From: an uncultured Rhodospirillales bacterium | Lineage (GTDB): Bacteria > Pseudomonadota > Alphaproteobacteria > Rhodospirillales > UBA2165 | Reading direction: 5' to 3' | Length of the DNA: 64,000 nucleotides | NCBI GenBank assembly: GCA_913055735.1 | Contig: CAJXKD010000001.1 | Span: forward strand, 1,646,281 to 1,710,280 | In this document: positions 53,882-63,065 of the stretch, in pieces | Position numbering within the stretch: the stretch's first letter is position 1 | How the letters are laid out: every line of letters starts with the position of its first letter | Notes under the pieces: model-generated | The model's database searches: none | Told to the model about the DNA's origin: nothing | Seen by the model: the letters and a program-made list of their open reading frames with translations, nothing else | Program-made: the position numbers and the translations under genes

Positions 53882-55450
53882 TCAGAGCGTTACCTGCGCC
53901 GCATTGTCGGCGAGCGTTTGCAGGCGGTCCAACCGCGCCTGGATGGCCGTCCGCTGATGGTAGAAGCGCAAACCGCGCGTGCCGCCCAATTCTTCGCCGC
54001 CGCCGGCGCGTCCCGGGCCGCCATGCGTGCACATGGGCATGACGATGCCGTGCCCGGTCTGTAGATCGCCGACTTTTTCGTCGACCACCAGGACGCGGCC
54101 GTGATCGGCGGCAATACCCAGCGAGATGTCGTTGGCAAAGCCGTCGTCGCCGGTGAACACGGACGCGGCCAGCGACCCGCCGCCGCGCGAGGCCAAGGCG
54201 ATGGCATCCCCGGTGCCGTCATAGGGCATGACGGTGCAGGCCGGACCGAACACCTCGATGTCGTGCACCGCTTTTGCGGCTCTGGGATCGGTGCATTTGA
54301 GCAATGTCGGCGCCACGAAAGCCGACATTTTGGGGTCGGCATCGACGGGCTTGAAACCTTCCGCGCCGCCGGTGACGACGGTTGCTTCGGCGGACAATTG
54401 TTTGATGCCGTCGAGGGCGACCTTTTGCTGAGCCTTATTGACCAATGGGCCCATGCGCACGGTTTCGTTGCGCGGATCGCCGGTCACGGTCTTGGCGAGA
54501 CGGGCTTCGAGTGCGCCGATAACGTCGTCGAGGATACCGGTCGGAACGAACGCGCGGCGGATGGCGGTGCACTTCTGGCCCGCCTTGACGGTCATCTCGC
54601 GGCTCACTTCCTTGACGAACAAATCGAACTCGGCGGCACCCGGTTTGGCGTCAGGACCCAGCAGGCTCATGTTGAGGCTGTCCGCCTCGGCATTGAAGCG
54701 GGCCGACGAGGCAATCAGGTTCTTGTTGCCACGCAGCATGTTGGCCGTGTCGGCGGAGCCGGTAAAGGCAATGGCGTCGGCACCGGTGAGGTGATCCATC
54801 AAATCACGAGCGCCACCGCAAATGAGGTTGAGCGCGCCGTCCGGCACCACGCCCGCCTCGATCACGTCGCGCACCATTTCATAGGACAGGAGGCAGGTGG
54901 CGGTCGCCGGTTTGGCGAAAACGGGTACGCCGGCGAGCAGGCTCACCGCCGCTTTTTCCCACAGGCCCCAGGACGGGAAGTTGAAAGCATTTATATGGAT
55001 GCCTGCACCGTGCAAGGGGACCCAGATGTGCATGCCTTGGAAGGTCTCGTCCTTGGCCATGCGCTCAAAACCCGGATCGGCAAGATACTTGGCGTCGCCG
55101 AGCTTACCGGCGAGGCGGGAATAGAAGAACAGGGTTCCCGTGCCGCCGTCGATGTCGATGGCGGCATCGATCTTGGTGTTGCCGGAGTTCTTGAGGGCGA
55201 TATCGGCATATTTGTCGCGGTTGGTGGCGAGAACTTCGTTGATCTTGCCCAACAGGGCGCCGCGTTCGCCGTAGCTCATGGCGCGCAGCGCCGGGCCGCC
55301 TTTGCTGCGCGCGTGGTCGAGCGCCCGGGCGAGATCGACACCGTCGGAGGAGGCGCGGGCGAGTTCCTCACCCGTGACCGGATCGATCAGGGGAGCGCCG
55401 TCGCCTTTGCCGTCGACCCACTCGCCATATACGTAATTCTGGATTTTCAT
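53882..55450 (-). CDS. PaaZ/BoxD-type semialdehyde dehydrogenase without hydratase domain
   Basis: The 522-residue protein has an aldehyde dehydrogenase fold: 'HINAFNFPSWGLWEKAA', 'FTGSADTANML', catalytic cysteine in 'KAGQKCTAIRRAFVP' and the typical end 'THGGPGRAGGGEELGGTRGLRFYHQRTAIQ'. Sequence is close to the dehydrogenase half of PaaZ, but the C-terminal MaoC hydratase domain of bifunctional PaaZ (about 150 residues) is absent. It may act on 3-oxo-5,6-dehydrosuberyl-CoA semialdehyde (phenylacetate) or 3,4-dehydroadipyl-CoA semialdehyde (benzoate box pathway). No other genes of either pathway are nearby. Confidence 0.87.
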   Translation of the reverse strand: MKIQNYVYGEWVDGKGDGAPLIDPVTGEELARASSDGVDLARALDHARSKGGPALRAMSYGERGALLGKINEVLATNRDKYADIALKNSGNTKIDAAIDIDGGTGTLFFYSRLAGKLGDAKYLADPGFERMAKDETFQGMHIWVPLHGAGIHINAFNFPSWGLWEKAAVSLLAGVPVFAKPATATCLLSYEMVRDVIEAGVVPDGALNLICGGARDLMDHLTGADAIAFTGSADTANMLRGNKNLIASSARFNAEADSLNMSLLGPDAKPGAAEFDLFVKEVSREMTVKAGQKCTAIRRAFVPTGILDDVIGALEARLAKTVTGDPRNETVRMGPLVNKAQQKVALDGIKQLSAEATVVTGGAEGFKPVDADPKMSAFVAPTLLKCTDPRAAKAVHDIEVFGPACTVMPYDGTGDAIALASRGGGSLAASVFTGDDGFANDISLGIAADHGRVLVVDEKVGDLQTGHGIVMPMCTHGGPGRAGGGEELGGTRGLRFYHQRTAIQARLDRLQTLADNAAQVTL

Positions 55451-55516
55451 CGTGTCCCCCTGCCTTGGTTTCTTGATCTGGTCTTTGAATTTGGGACCCG
55501 TTCCGGGCCGTGACGG

Positions 55517-56221
55517 TCAATTGTCCGAGACTATCGCACCATCGACAAGATGAATCTTGCGGTCCGCGCGGTCGGCCAACTCGCGTTCATGGGTGACGGC
55601 GACCACGGCGCGGCCGTCTTCGCGGGCAAGCTTGGTAAAGATGTCGAACACGATCTCGGAATTGTGGCTGTCCAGGTTGCCCGTCGATTCGTCGGCAAGT
55701 ACCACCTCCGGGTCATTGGCCAGCGCCCGGGCGATGGCGACCCTTTGCCGTTGTCCCCCGGACATCTGATCGGGCCGCTTATTCGCGTGATCGCTGATAT
55801 CAAGCTGGGCCAATATTTCGTCGGCGCGTGCCTGCATTTCTGCCGGGTGGAGCCGATCCAGCTTGCGCATGGGGATCATGATGTTTTCCCGCGCAGTGAA
55901 TTCGGGCAGCAGGAAATGGAACTGAAAAATGAAGCCGAGCTTGGTGAGACGCAACCGGGCGAGGTCTCCTTCGTGGAGATCGCTGGTCTCTATATGATCC
56001 ATGAAAATGGTTCCCTCGGTCGGCTGATCGAGGAGCCCCAGCAGATAGAGGAGCGACGATTTGCCGGAGCCGGACGGGCCGGTAATCGTGGTGAACTCGC
56101 CCCGGTGGATGGCGAGATCGATATCGTGAACGAGCGTCACCGGAATCTCGCCCGACAATCGGCGCGTCACATTGCGTGCCTCGATCAGGGGCGCTTCTTC
56201 TGTTTTTGTTTTGCCGATCAT
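55517..56221 (-). CDS. ABC transporter ATP-binding protein (MacB/LolD class)
   Basis: The 234-residue ATPase has Walker A 'GPSGSGKSSLLYLLG', Q-loop 'FQFHFLLPEFT', signature 'MSGGQRQRVAIARAL', Walker B 'VVLADESTGNLDS' (with Ser in place of the usual Pro after Glu) and H-loop 'VTHE'. It energises the permease upstream. The three-gene unit adaptor-permease-ATPase is a MacAB-like tripartite exporter lacking its own outer-membrane channel gene. Confidence 0.9.
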   Translation of the reverse strand: MIGKTKTEEAPLIEARNVTRRLSGEIPVTLVHDIDLAIHRGEFTTITGPSGSGKSSLLYLLGLLDQPTEGTIFMDHIETSDLHEGDLARLRLTKLGFIFQFHFLLPEFTARENIMIPMRKLDRLHPAEMQARADEILAQLDISDHANKRPDQMSGGQRQRVAIARALANDPEVVLADESTGNLDSHNSEIVFDIFTKLAREDGRAVVAVTHERELADRADRKIHLVDGAIVSDN

Positions 56222-56224
56222 CGT

Positions 56225-57469
56225 TTACGCCGCTCCCCGGATGATGTCGACGGGGTTTACCCGTGCAGCCTTGCGGGCGGGCAGGAACCCGGCCACGGTC
56301 GAGGCGCCAAGGGCGAAAGCGGCGGCAATGAGATAATCCGTGATGTCATAAAGAATGGGTAGGGAAGTCGCCGCCGTGAATTCCTTCATGTCGATCTCAA
56401 CGCCGTCGAGATAAGCCGACAGGCCGTAACCCAGCGCCCAGCCGACCACGACCCCCGCCAGACCGATGACAAATCCTTCGAGAATGAAAATGAATTTTAT
56501 ATCGATCTCCTCAAAGCCGAGGGACTTGAGGATGGCGATATCGCGGACTTTCTCGTAGGTGATGGTGGACACGACGTTATAGATGCCGAAGCCTGCCACC
56601 AGCAGAATGGCGCTGACCACCGAGAGCATGATTTTGCGTCGTACGACAAGGGTCTCGAGTAGACCTTCGTTGACCTCATCCCAGGATTCGGCGCGATACC
56701 CGTACCGTGCTTCCAATCGCCGGGCGAGGTCATGCGCATTATCGAGGTTGTCGAGGCGGATGCGGATTTCGTTGATGACGTTCGGCTTGTCCTGCAGGAC
56801 CTGGACTTTTTTGAGGAGGGCGTAGGTGGTCGTGTTGTCGAGTTGGACAATGCCGGAACGAAACAAGCCGACGACCTTCATTTTCATGACCGTTCCTGCC
56901 GGGGACGAGAGGGTCAGTGTCGCGCCCATCCGGGTGCCGAGTTTGTCGGCAAGGCCGGTGCCGATGATGATGCCGTTGCCGGTGGTATAGAGGGAATCGA
57001 GGGTGCCGACGGTCATGTCGCTTTCCACCTGCGAAACATGGCGTTCGCGCCGCGGATCGACGCCGAGAATGGAGACGGCGACGTCACGTCCCGAATAGCG
57101 GGCGACTGCATTTCCCCGCAGCGTCGGCGCAACGTCCAGGCCCGCTATTTCCTCGATTTCGGTCAGGCGTGCTTGGGCTTGGCGGATGCCGCGGAGTTCC
57201 TGCTTCGGCTTGACGCCGCGCAACGCGACGGCGCCGTCCGCGAAAACGCGCTCGGCCGGCTGTTTAGGAGGCTCCCGGTATTCGTCCTTGATTGCCACGT
57301 GGGGTGTGGCGTTCACGACCCTGTCGATGAAATCCGCATCGGATCCGGCCATCAGCGCGGAGATGGCGATAAAAAAGCCGGTGCCCAAAGCGACACCCGT
57401 GATCGAGATAAGGGTTTGCCGGCGGCGTCCGCGGATATGGGTCCAGGCGATATCGAGGAGCAGGCGCAT
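56225..57469 (-). CDS. FtsX/MacB-type ABC permease
   Basis: The 414-residue protein has an N-terminal helix ('QTLISITGVALGTGFFIAISALMAG'), a periplasmic MacB_PCD-like domain (about 45-275), and three C-terminal helices with the FtsX signature 'YEKVRDIAILKSLGFEEIDIKFIFILEG'. It lies three bases upstream of its ATPase gene. Such mechanotransmitting permeases drive export of periplasmic molecules such as lipids, toxins or peptides; the cargo is unknown. Confidence 0.9.
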   Translation of the reverse strand: MRLLLDIAWTHIRGRRRQTLISITGVALGTGFFIAISALMAGSDADFIDRVVNATPHVAIKDEYREPPKQPAERVFADGAVALRGVKPKQELRGIRQAQARLTEIEEIAGLDVAPTLRGNAVARYSGRDVAVSILGVDPRRERHVSQVESDMTVGTLDSLYTTGNGIIIGTGLADKLGTRMGATLTLSSPAGTVMKMKVVGLFRSGIVQLDNTTTYALLKKVQVLQDKPNVINEIRIRLDNLDNAHDLARRLEARYGYRAESWDEVNEGLLETLVVRRKIMLSVVSAILLVAGFGIYNVVSTITYEKVRDIAILKSLGFEEIDIKFIFILEGFVIGLAGVVVGWALGYGLSAYLDGVEIDMKEFTAATSLPILYDITDYLIAAAFALGASTVAGFLPARKAARVNPVDIIRGAA

Positions 57470-57483
57470 GCAAATGCCTCCTC

Positions 57484-58509
57484 TTACGACCCTGATGCCA
57501 CTCTGATCCGGTCGCCGTCCTCAAGGCCCTCCGGCGGCGCGGCGAGGACCGTGTCATTCTGGGTCAAGCCTTCCAATATTTCCACCTGTTGTCCGCCGCG
57601 AATACCGGTTTTCACCGGTCGGCGTTGAACGCGGTCATTGACGGCCACCCATACGGAACCGTTCGAAACAGCGTCCGTGGGGATCAGCATGGTGTATTCA
57701 ACTTCGCGGACGATGATATTGATTTCGGTGGTCATGCCGATCATCAGCGGCGTGTCGTCGGGTAGGGAAACGCGGACGCGATAGCTTTTGTTGACGGGAT
57801 CGCCTTTTGGGGTCACGTGGTTGACGCTGCCGGTCAGCGTTTGGCCGGGAAAGGCATCGCTTTTGATCAGGGTCTTTTGCCCAAGGCGGACACTGGGAAT
57901 ATCCTCTTCGTCCACGTCGGCGACGATACGCAGAGGACGCGGTTCGCCGACCCAGAACAGAACGTCGCCGGGGGCGGCGACCTCTCCCACTTCTCCGTCA
58001 CGCCGCAACACGATGCCGTCGAGCGGCGAGGTCAGGACATATCGGCTCAAGCGTTCTTCGGCCGCCGCCGTGGCGGCGCGGGCTTGCGCATATTCACTGG
58101 CAACCCGCTGGTAAACCTGTTCGCTGACCACTTGTTGGCCCGATAGGCGCAGATAGCGATTGAGCTCCTGCGCAAGAAACTCCTCGCGGGCGCGCGTCTC
58201 GGCAAGATTGGCCCGTGCTTCTTGGTCGTCCAGCTTCGCCAACTCGTCGCCCTTTTTTACGGTTTGTCCCTCGCAGGCGCAGTGTTCCATGATCCGCGCC
58301 GTCACCTGAGGTGTCACCTTGGCCCAATTCGTGGCTTCGACGTTCCCGGTCGCGTAAATGGCTTGTACGGCGGGACCGCGTGTCGGAGTGACCGTTTCAA
58401 CAACGGGGATGTTGAGGAACCACCAGATGCCGCCGCCGGCAATCACGGCGGCAACGACGACAATCCATAGAATGATCTTCGGGAGGGTGCTGGCTTTCTT
58501 CACGGTCAA
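57484..58509 (-). CDS. Periplasmic adaptor (HlyD/MacA-type) of the export unit
   Basis: The 341-residue membrane-fusion protein has an N-terminal anchor helix (about 11-33), a barrel-sandwich hybrid domain with a helical hairpin (about 80-165), and a beta-barrel. Residues His76-Cys77-Ala-Cys79 lie at the first lipoyl half, where adaptors rarely have cysteines; they may bind metal or form a disulphide. The start may be TTG 58509 or GTG 58503. Confidence 0.87.
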   Translation of the reverse strand: MTVKKASTLPKIILWIVVVAAVIAGGGIWWFLNIPVVETVTPTRGPAVQAIYATGNVEATNWAKVTPQVTARIMEHCACEGQTVKKGDELAKLDDQEARANLAETRAREEFLAQELNRYLRLSGQQVVSEQVYQRVASEYAQARAATAAAEERLSRYVLTSPLDGIVLRRDGEVGEVAAPGDVLFWVGEPRPLRIVADVDEEDIPSVRLGQKTLIKSDAFPGQTLTGSVNHVTPKGDPVNKSYRVRVSLPDDTPLMIGMTTEINIIVREVEYTMLIPTDAVSNGSVWVAVNDRVQRRPVKTGIRGGQQVEILEGLTQNDTVLAAPPEGLEDGDRIRVASGS

Positions 58510-58608
58510 TTTCCGGCCGACGAATGGAAGGCTCGCATCATAGGAGGTTGTGCGCCGCGGACCATGATTGAAATCAACTCTTTAACGGTAGTTGGTGGCG
58601 CTCCGGGG

Positions 58609-60453
58609 TCAGTTGCTTCCGCTCGCCAGCCGTTTCCTGGTTTCAAGTTTGGCTTCACGTTCCCGGTCGACCCACCAATTGTCGGTAAAGCCGAGCGCGT
58701 ATTTAGGCGCGGTTTTGGGTTTTCCGAATTTGTCCCAATAGGCGACGCGGTAATTCTGAATATGCCAATGGGGGATCATGTAGTGGCCCCATTGAAGCGC
58801 CCGGTCGAGGGCGCGGGTGCGCATGATCAGGCTTTCCCGGTCGGGTGCCGAAATAATCAAATCGATGAGCTTGTCGATCGCCGGATCCATGATGCCGATG
58901 ATATTGCGGCTGCCGGGACGATTGGCTGCATCGCTGCCCCAGAAATCCCGTTGCTCGTTTCCGGGGTTGAGGGATTGGCCGAAGCCGCCGACGACCATGT
59001 CGAAGTCGAACGTTTCCAAGCGCTTGATATATTGGGACGTGTCCACGGTTCTGATCCGCATGTCGATCCCGAGGCGTTCCAGGTTCTTGGCGAACGGTAG
59101 TGAGATGCGTTCGAAGGCGGGCGAAACGAGAAGCAGCTCGAACGCGAATGGCGCACCTGTTTGACCGTTGATCAGTTTGCCGCTTTTGATCTCCCATCCC
59201 GCCTCTTGAAGCAACCGCCGCGCGGTACGCAAATTCCGGCGGATGTTGCCGGAGCCGTCGGTTGACGGCGGATCATATTCTTGCGTGAAGACCTCGTTTG
59301 GAATTTGGCCCTTGAGAGGCTCGAGGATTTTCAGTTCTTCGGGCGAGGGCAAACCGTGCGCCGCGAGCTCCGAGTTGGAGAAATAGCTGGCCGTCCGCGT
59401 GTACTGGCCATAGAACAGGTTTTTGTTGGTCCAGGCGAAATCGAAGGCGTAGGCGAGCGCCTGACGCACTTTCGCGTCCTTGAAGATGTCCTTCCGCAGG
59501 TTGAAGGCATATCCCTGCATCCCCGTCGGAAGTTCGTTCGGGATGTTCTCGAGCTTGTAGAGCCCTTCCTTGCGGCCCGGTGAGTCGTAGCCGGTGGCCC
59601 AGATCTTGGCGGTATTTTCCTGGCGGAAATCGTACTCGCCCGATTTGAACGCTTCCAACGCCACCGTCGCATCGCGGTAATAGTCGAACCGGATAACGTC
59701 GAAGTTATAACGCCCTCGGTTGACCGGGATGCCGCGCCCCCAATAATCGAGAACCCGTTCGTAGGTGATCGACCGGCCGGACTCGAACGACTTGATTTTG
59801 TAGGGACCAGTGCCCGGGATGGGTTCGAGAATGGTCTTGGTGAAATCCCGTCCTTCGAAGAAATGCTTCGGCAGGATGGGTAGCTGACCCATGATCAAGG
59901 GCAGTTCACGGTTCTCGCCGCCGGAGAAAGAAAACTTCACCTGCCGGGACCCTAGCTTTTCGGCCTTGTCCACATTGGCGTAATAGAAGCGAAAGAACGG
60001 CTGACCGTCGTTCTTCAACGTGTTGAAGCTGAACACCACGTCGTCGGCGGTGACGGGATTGCCGTCGTGCCAACGGGCTTGTTCACGCAACGTGAAAATC
60101 ACCCATGAGCGGTCCTCCGGCATTTCAATGCTCTCGGCGAGCAACCCGTATTCGGTAAAGGCTTCGTCGTAAGAGCCGGTCATCAGTGTTTCGAAAACGA
60201 GAGTTGCCGCGGCTGCGGGTACACCTTTCAGGGTATACGGGTTAAATGTATCGAACGTATCGCCAACGGCCGAAAGCCGCACGGTGCCGCCCTTGGGGGC
60301 ATCCGGATTGACGTAATCGAAATGTTTGAAATCGGGGCCGTATTTCGGCGTGCCGTGCATGGCGATGGCATGAACGGGTGCCGAATGGGCGTCGGTCGCC
60401 GAAAGGGGCGACAGGACCACCAAAAGGGTGGCGAGTAGGGCGGTAACGCGCAT
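58609..60453 (-). CDS. yejA: Peptide ABC transporter substrate-binding protein (YejA)
   Basis: The 614-residue protein has a signal peptide (about 1-22) and a family 5 extracellular solute-binding domain: 'YVNPDAPKGGTVRLSAVGDTFDTFNPYTLKGVPAAAATLVFETLM', 'WHDGNPVTADDVVFSFNTLKNDGQPFFRFYYANV', and the C-terminal 'WGHYMIPHWHIQNYRVAYWDKFGKP', all typical of YejA. It should deliver peptides to YejBEF. AGAGGAAAG precedes the ATG. Confidence 0.93.
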   Translation of the reverse strand: MRVTALLATLLVVLSPLSATDAHSAPVHAIAMHGTPKYGPDFKHFDYVNPDAPKGGTVRLSAVGDTFDTFNPYTLKGVPAAAATLVFETLMTGSYDEAFTEYGLLAESIEMPEDRSWVIFTLREQARWHDGNPVTADDVVFSFNTLKNDGQPFFRFYYANVDKAEKLGSRQVKFSFSGGENRELPLIMGQLPILPKHFFEGRDFTKTILEPIPGTGPYKIKSFESGRSITYERVLDYWGRGIPVNRGRYNFDVIRFDYYRDATVALEAFKSGEYDFRQENTAKIWATGYDSPGRKEGLYKLENIPNELPTGMQGYAFNLRKDIFKDAKVRQALAYAFDFAWTNKNLFYGQYTRTASYFSNSELAAHGLPSPEELKILEPLKGQIPNEVFTQEYDPPSTDGSGNIRRNLRTARRLLQEAGWEIKSGKLINGQTGAPFAFELLLVSPAFERISLPFAKNLERLGIDMRIRTVDTSQYIKRLETFDFDMVVGGFGQSLNPGNEQRDFWGSDAANRPGSRNIIGIMDPAIDKLIDLIISAPDRESLIMRTRALDRALQWGHYMIPHWHIQNYRVAYWDKFGKPKTAPKYALGFTDNWWVDREREAKLETRKRLASGSN

Positions 60454-60531
60454 GGCTTTCCTCTCCCTGTGAAGCGACTTTGTCCTAATGTGTCGGCAGA
60501 TGCCCGCGCGGGCAAGGGATTGTATGACAAC

Positions 60532-61308
60532 TCACTTGGAGTTGAGCAGATCGAGGGCGGCGGCATGGGTGCGTTCGTCGCCGGCGGCGAGCACACGGCC
60601 ATCTGAATCCATGGTCAGGCCGTTACCGTTCCAGTCGGTAATGACGCCGCCGGCCCCTTCGATGATGGGGACAAGCGCGCAAAAATCCCACGGATGCAGA
60701 TCGGCTTCGCAGACGAGATCGGCAAAACCGCTGGCTAGCAGGGCGTAGGCGTAACAATCGGCGCCGAACAACGGATGCTTGACCGCACCCGCCAGCCGCT
60801 CGAACGCCACCGCGTCGTCGCCTTGGAACATGTAGGGGGAGGTGGCATAGAGCCACGCATCGGTCAGCGCCGTGCAAGCGCGCACCTTTGCCGGGGCGCC
60901 GTTGAACGTTGTCGTACCGCTTTCCAGGCCGATCCAACGCTCGCCCAGGATAGGCTGATCGATCATGCCGAGGATGGGGGCGCCGTCCTGCAACAAGGCA
61001 ATGAGGGTTCCGAACGTCGCCCGGCCGGTGGCAAAGGCCTTGGTGCCGTCGATGGGATCGAGTACCCAAACGTACTCTGCTTGGGTTCGCGCGGTGCCGC
61101 CTTCTTCGCCGAGAATACCGTGATCGGGAAATTCGGTTTCGATGAGGGCCCGCATGGCCGCTTCGGCCTCACGGTCGGCTTTGGTCACAGGGGTGGCGTC
61201 GGCCTTGTCGCTCAACCCCGCGGGCTTACGGAAATACCCACGGATAATCTCTCCGGCGGCGTCGGCGAGCCGCCCGGCGAAACCGGCAAAATTGTCAGGA
61301 CGGGTCAC
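60532..61308 (-). CDS. hisN: Histidinol-phosphatase (inositol-monophosphatase fold)
   Basis: The 258-residue enzyme has the metal-binding motifs 'GEEGG' (Glu68/Glu69), 'DPIDGTKAF' (Asp84, Asp87) and 'HPWDFCALVPIIEGAGG', typical of HisN of alphaproteobacteria. It dephosphorylates histidinol phosphate, the penultimate step of histidine synthesis; inositol monophosphatase or 3'-phosphoadenosine phosphatase activity are alternatives. Start is GTG 61308, 18 bases after the cytochrome stop codon. Confidence 0.9.
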   Translation of the reverse strand: MTRPDNFAGFAGRLADAAGEIIRGYFRKPAGLSDKADATPVTKADREAEAAMRALIETEFPDHGILGEEGGTARTQAEYVWVLDPIDGTKAFATGRATFGTLIALLQDGAPILGMIDQPILGERWIGLESGTTTFNGAPAKVRACTALTDAWLYATSPYMFQGDDAVAFERLAGAVKHPLFGADCYAYALLASGFADLVCEADLHPWDFCALVPIIEGAGGVITDWNGNGLTMDSDGRVLAAGDERTHAAALDLLNSK

Positions 61309-61326
61309 GCGGACCGTCCCCAGCTT

Positions 61327-61860
61327 TTATTGCTGGGGCAGCGGCGGCGGTGAATCGTGCAGGGTCCGCATATACGCCAGCAAATCCGCGCGGTCGGTCG
61401 CCTTCTTGATGCCGGCAAAGGCCATTTTCGTGCCCGACAGGAAGTCCTTGGGCTTGGCGATGAAGGCATCGAGGTCTTCGTAAGACCAGGTGCCGCCAAG
61501 ATCGGCCATGGCCGAGGAATAGCTGAAGCCTTCATGCTGGCCGCGGGTACGGGTCATCAGCGCCCAAAGGTTCGGGCCGACCTTGTTCTTGCCGCCGTTG
61601 TCAAAGGTGTGACAGGACACGCACTTCTTGGCGACGCGGGCGCCCTTTTCGGCGTCGGCTTCGGCAAGAAGCACCGGCAACGGTTTCTCGGGTTCGGCTT
61701 CTTTTGCCGGGGCCGTGGTGGAGGCGACCATCTCGGCGTCGTCCGCGTGGACGATCTCAGTATGCGGGATCAGCAAGTTTCCGGCGTAGTTGGCAATCCA
61801 AATGAGCCACAGTGCTGCGACGATCGCGGCGAATTTGGTGTTTGTGCTTAAGCTCCACAT
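61327..61860 (-). CDS. Membrane-anchored class I cytochrome c (CycM-like)
   Basis: The 177-residue protein has one N-terminal helix (about 9-30) as an uncleaved anchor, a charged Ala/Pro/Glu linker (40-65), and a cytochrome c domain with haem-binding Cys80-Val-Ser-Cys83-His84 and axial Met146 in 'GTKMAFAG'. It likely carries electrons from the cytochrome bc1 complex to a terminal oxidase at the periplasmic face. AAGGA lies before the ATG. Confidence 0.92.
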   Translation of the reverse strand: MWSLSTNTKFAAIVAALWLIWIANYAGNLLIPHTEIVHADDAEMVASTTAPAKEAEPEKPLPVLLAEADAEKGARVAKKCVSCHTFDNGGKNKVGPNLWALMTRTRGQHEGFSYSSAMADLGGTWSYEDLDAFIAKPKDFLSGTKMAFAGIKKATDRADLLAYMRTLHDSPPPLPQQ

Positions 61861-61947
61861 CTTTCAGTCCTTGCTGTTCTCGGCCATATCTCAAATTGGC
61901 GCTGATACAGTCGTTCCCAAGTTTGTTGGCGTTCCCAAAGTATTCAT

Positions 61948-61972
61948 CTGATTGGTCGGCCTGATTGGTCGG
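61948..61972 (+). repeat. Tandem 12-base repeat upstream of prephenate dehydratase
   Basis: CTGATTGGTCGG occurs twice with one base between. The rest of the 299-base gap 61861-62159 contains related GGTCGG and GGTTGG motifs but no clear promoter or terminator that I can defend. Confidence 0.6.
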
Positions 61973-62159
61973 TTTGGCGGCGGGTTGGGTCGGTTGACGT
62001 AACCGGCAGGTTTGAAAATTCCGTTCCGCGTTTAGCGCGATCATCCCGGCGCTGTCAATCACCCGGCCACTGTATTCTTGCCGAAGGTATAGGAAAACCC
62101 GGTAAAAATGTATATAGGGTGCTGCCCGACGCTGGAAAACCCTCTTAACGGACACCATT

Positions 62160-63059
62160 ATGGCTGAGACATCCTCCTCCAAATCCGCCCCAGAATCCGC
62201 CCCAGAATCTGCCATGGCGATTGCCTTTCAGGGCTTCGAGGGGGCGAATTCCCACATCGCTTGCCGGGCGGTCCATCCGGAAATGACGCCTCTGCCCTGC
62301 ATTTCCTTCGAGGATGCCTTTGCCGCGGTGCGGGATGGTGACGCCAAATATGCGATGATTCCCATCGATAATTCGGTGGCTGGCCGGGTTGCCGATATTC
62401 ACCACCTGCTGCCGGATTCGGGTCTGCATATCATCGGCGAGCATTTTCAACGGGTCGAGCATTGCCTCGTTGCGGTGCGCGGGACAAAGGAAAGCGATCT
62501 CACCCACGTGCACAGCCATGTGCACGCGCTTAACCAATGCCGCAACGTCATCCGCGAGTTGGGCGTCGAAGCGGTGGTGCATGCCGACACCGCGGGGGCG
62601 GCGCGGGATATCGCCAAGTTAGGTGACAAAACACAGGGCGCCATTGCGTCGTCGCTGGCCGCTGAAGTGTACGGCCTCGATGTTTTGCGGCACAACGTCG
62701 AGGATGCGGAGCACAATACGACGCGGTTCCTGATCATGGCGCGCGAGGCGGCCGATCCCGGGCCCGAGAATCCTGAAACCATGACCAGTTTCGTCTTCCG
62801 GGTACGCAATGTGCCGGCGGCGCTTTACAAAGCACTAGGCGGTTTTGCCACCAACGGGATTAATATGACCAAACTGGAAAGCTATTTGGTGGGAGGCGGG
62901 TTCATCGCCGCGCAGTTCTATGCCGAAGTGGATGGCCATCCCGAACATCGCGGCATGAAGTTGGCCCTCGAGGAACTCGACTTCTTCTCGCACGAAGTGA
63001 AAATTCTGGGCGTCTATCCGGCGAACCCGTTCCGCAAGAGCATGAGCAGCGGCGAGTAG
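62160..63059 (+). CDS. pheA: Prephenate dehydratase
   Basis: The 299-residue enzyme has a catalytic domain (about 20-200, with 'AMIPIDNSVAGRV' and the Thr-Arg-Phe motif in 'NTTRFLIM') and an ACT regulatory domain (about 215-295, 'SFVFRVRNVPAALYKALGGFATNGINMTKLESYLVGGGFIAAQFYAE'). It converts prephenate to phenylpyruvate and is feedback-inhibited by phenylalanine through the ACT domain. It is monofunctional, without a chorismate mutase domain. The first residues contain a tandem Ser-Ala-Pro-Glu repeat from duplicated DNA and are probably disordered. Confidence 0.95.
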   Translation: MAETSSSKSAPESAPESAMAIAFQGFEGANSHIACRAVHPEMTPLPCISFEDAFAAVRDGDAKYAMIPIDNSVAGRVADIHHLLPDSGLHIIGEHFQRVEHCLVAVRGTKESDLTHVHSHVHALNQCRNVIRELGVEAVVHADTAGAARDIAKLGDKTQGAIASSLAAEVYGLDVLRHNVEDAEHNTTRFLIMAREAADPGPENPETMTSFVFRVRNVPAALYKALGGFATNGINMTKLESYLVGGGFIAAQFYAEVDGHPEHRGMKLALEELDFFSHEVKILGVYPANPFRKSMSSGE

Positions 63060-63065
63060 AGCCTT

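Noticed and set aside
54101..55513. A 470-codon open frame antisense to the PaaZ-like gene
   Set aside because: Shadow of a strongly conserved aldehyde dehydrogenase gene.
62103..62178. A short frame (beginning ATG TAT ATA GGG) overlapping the prephenate dehydratase start, considered as a leader peptide
   Set aside because: No ribosome-binding site, no phenylalanine codons and no attenuator hairpin.
62173..62212. Tandem repeat at the start of pheA, considered as a phase-variation tract
   Set aside because: Only two and a half copies of a 12-base unit, in frame; it would change protein length by four residues but not switch expression.
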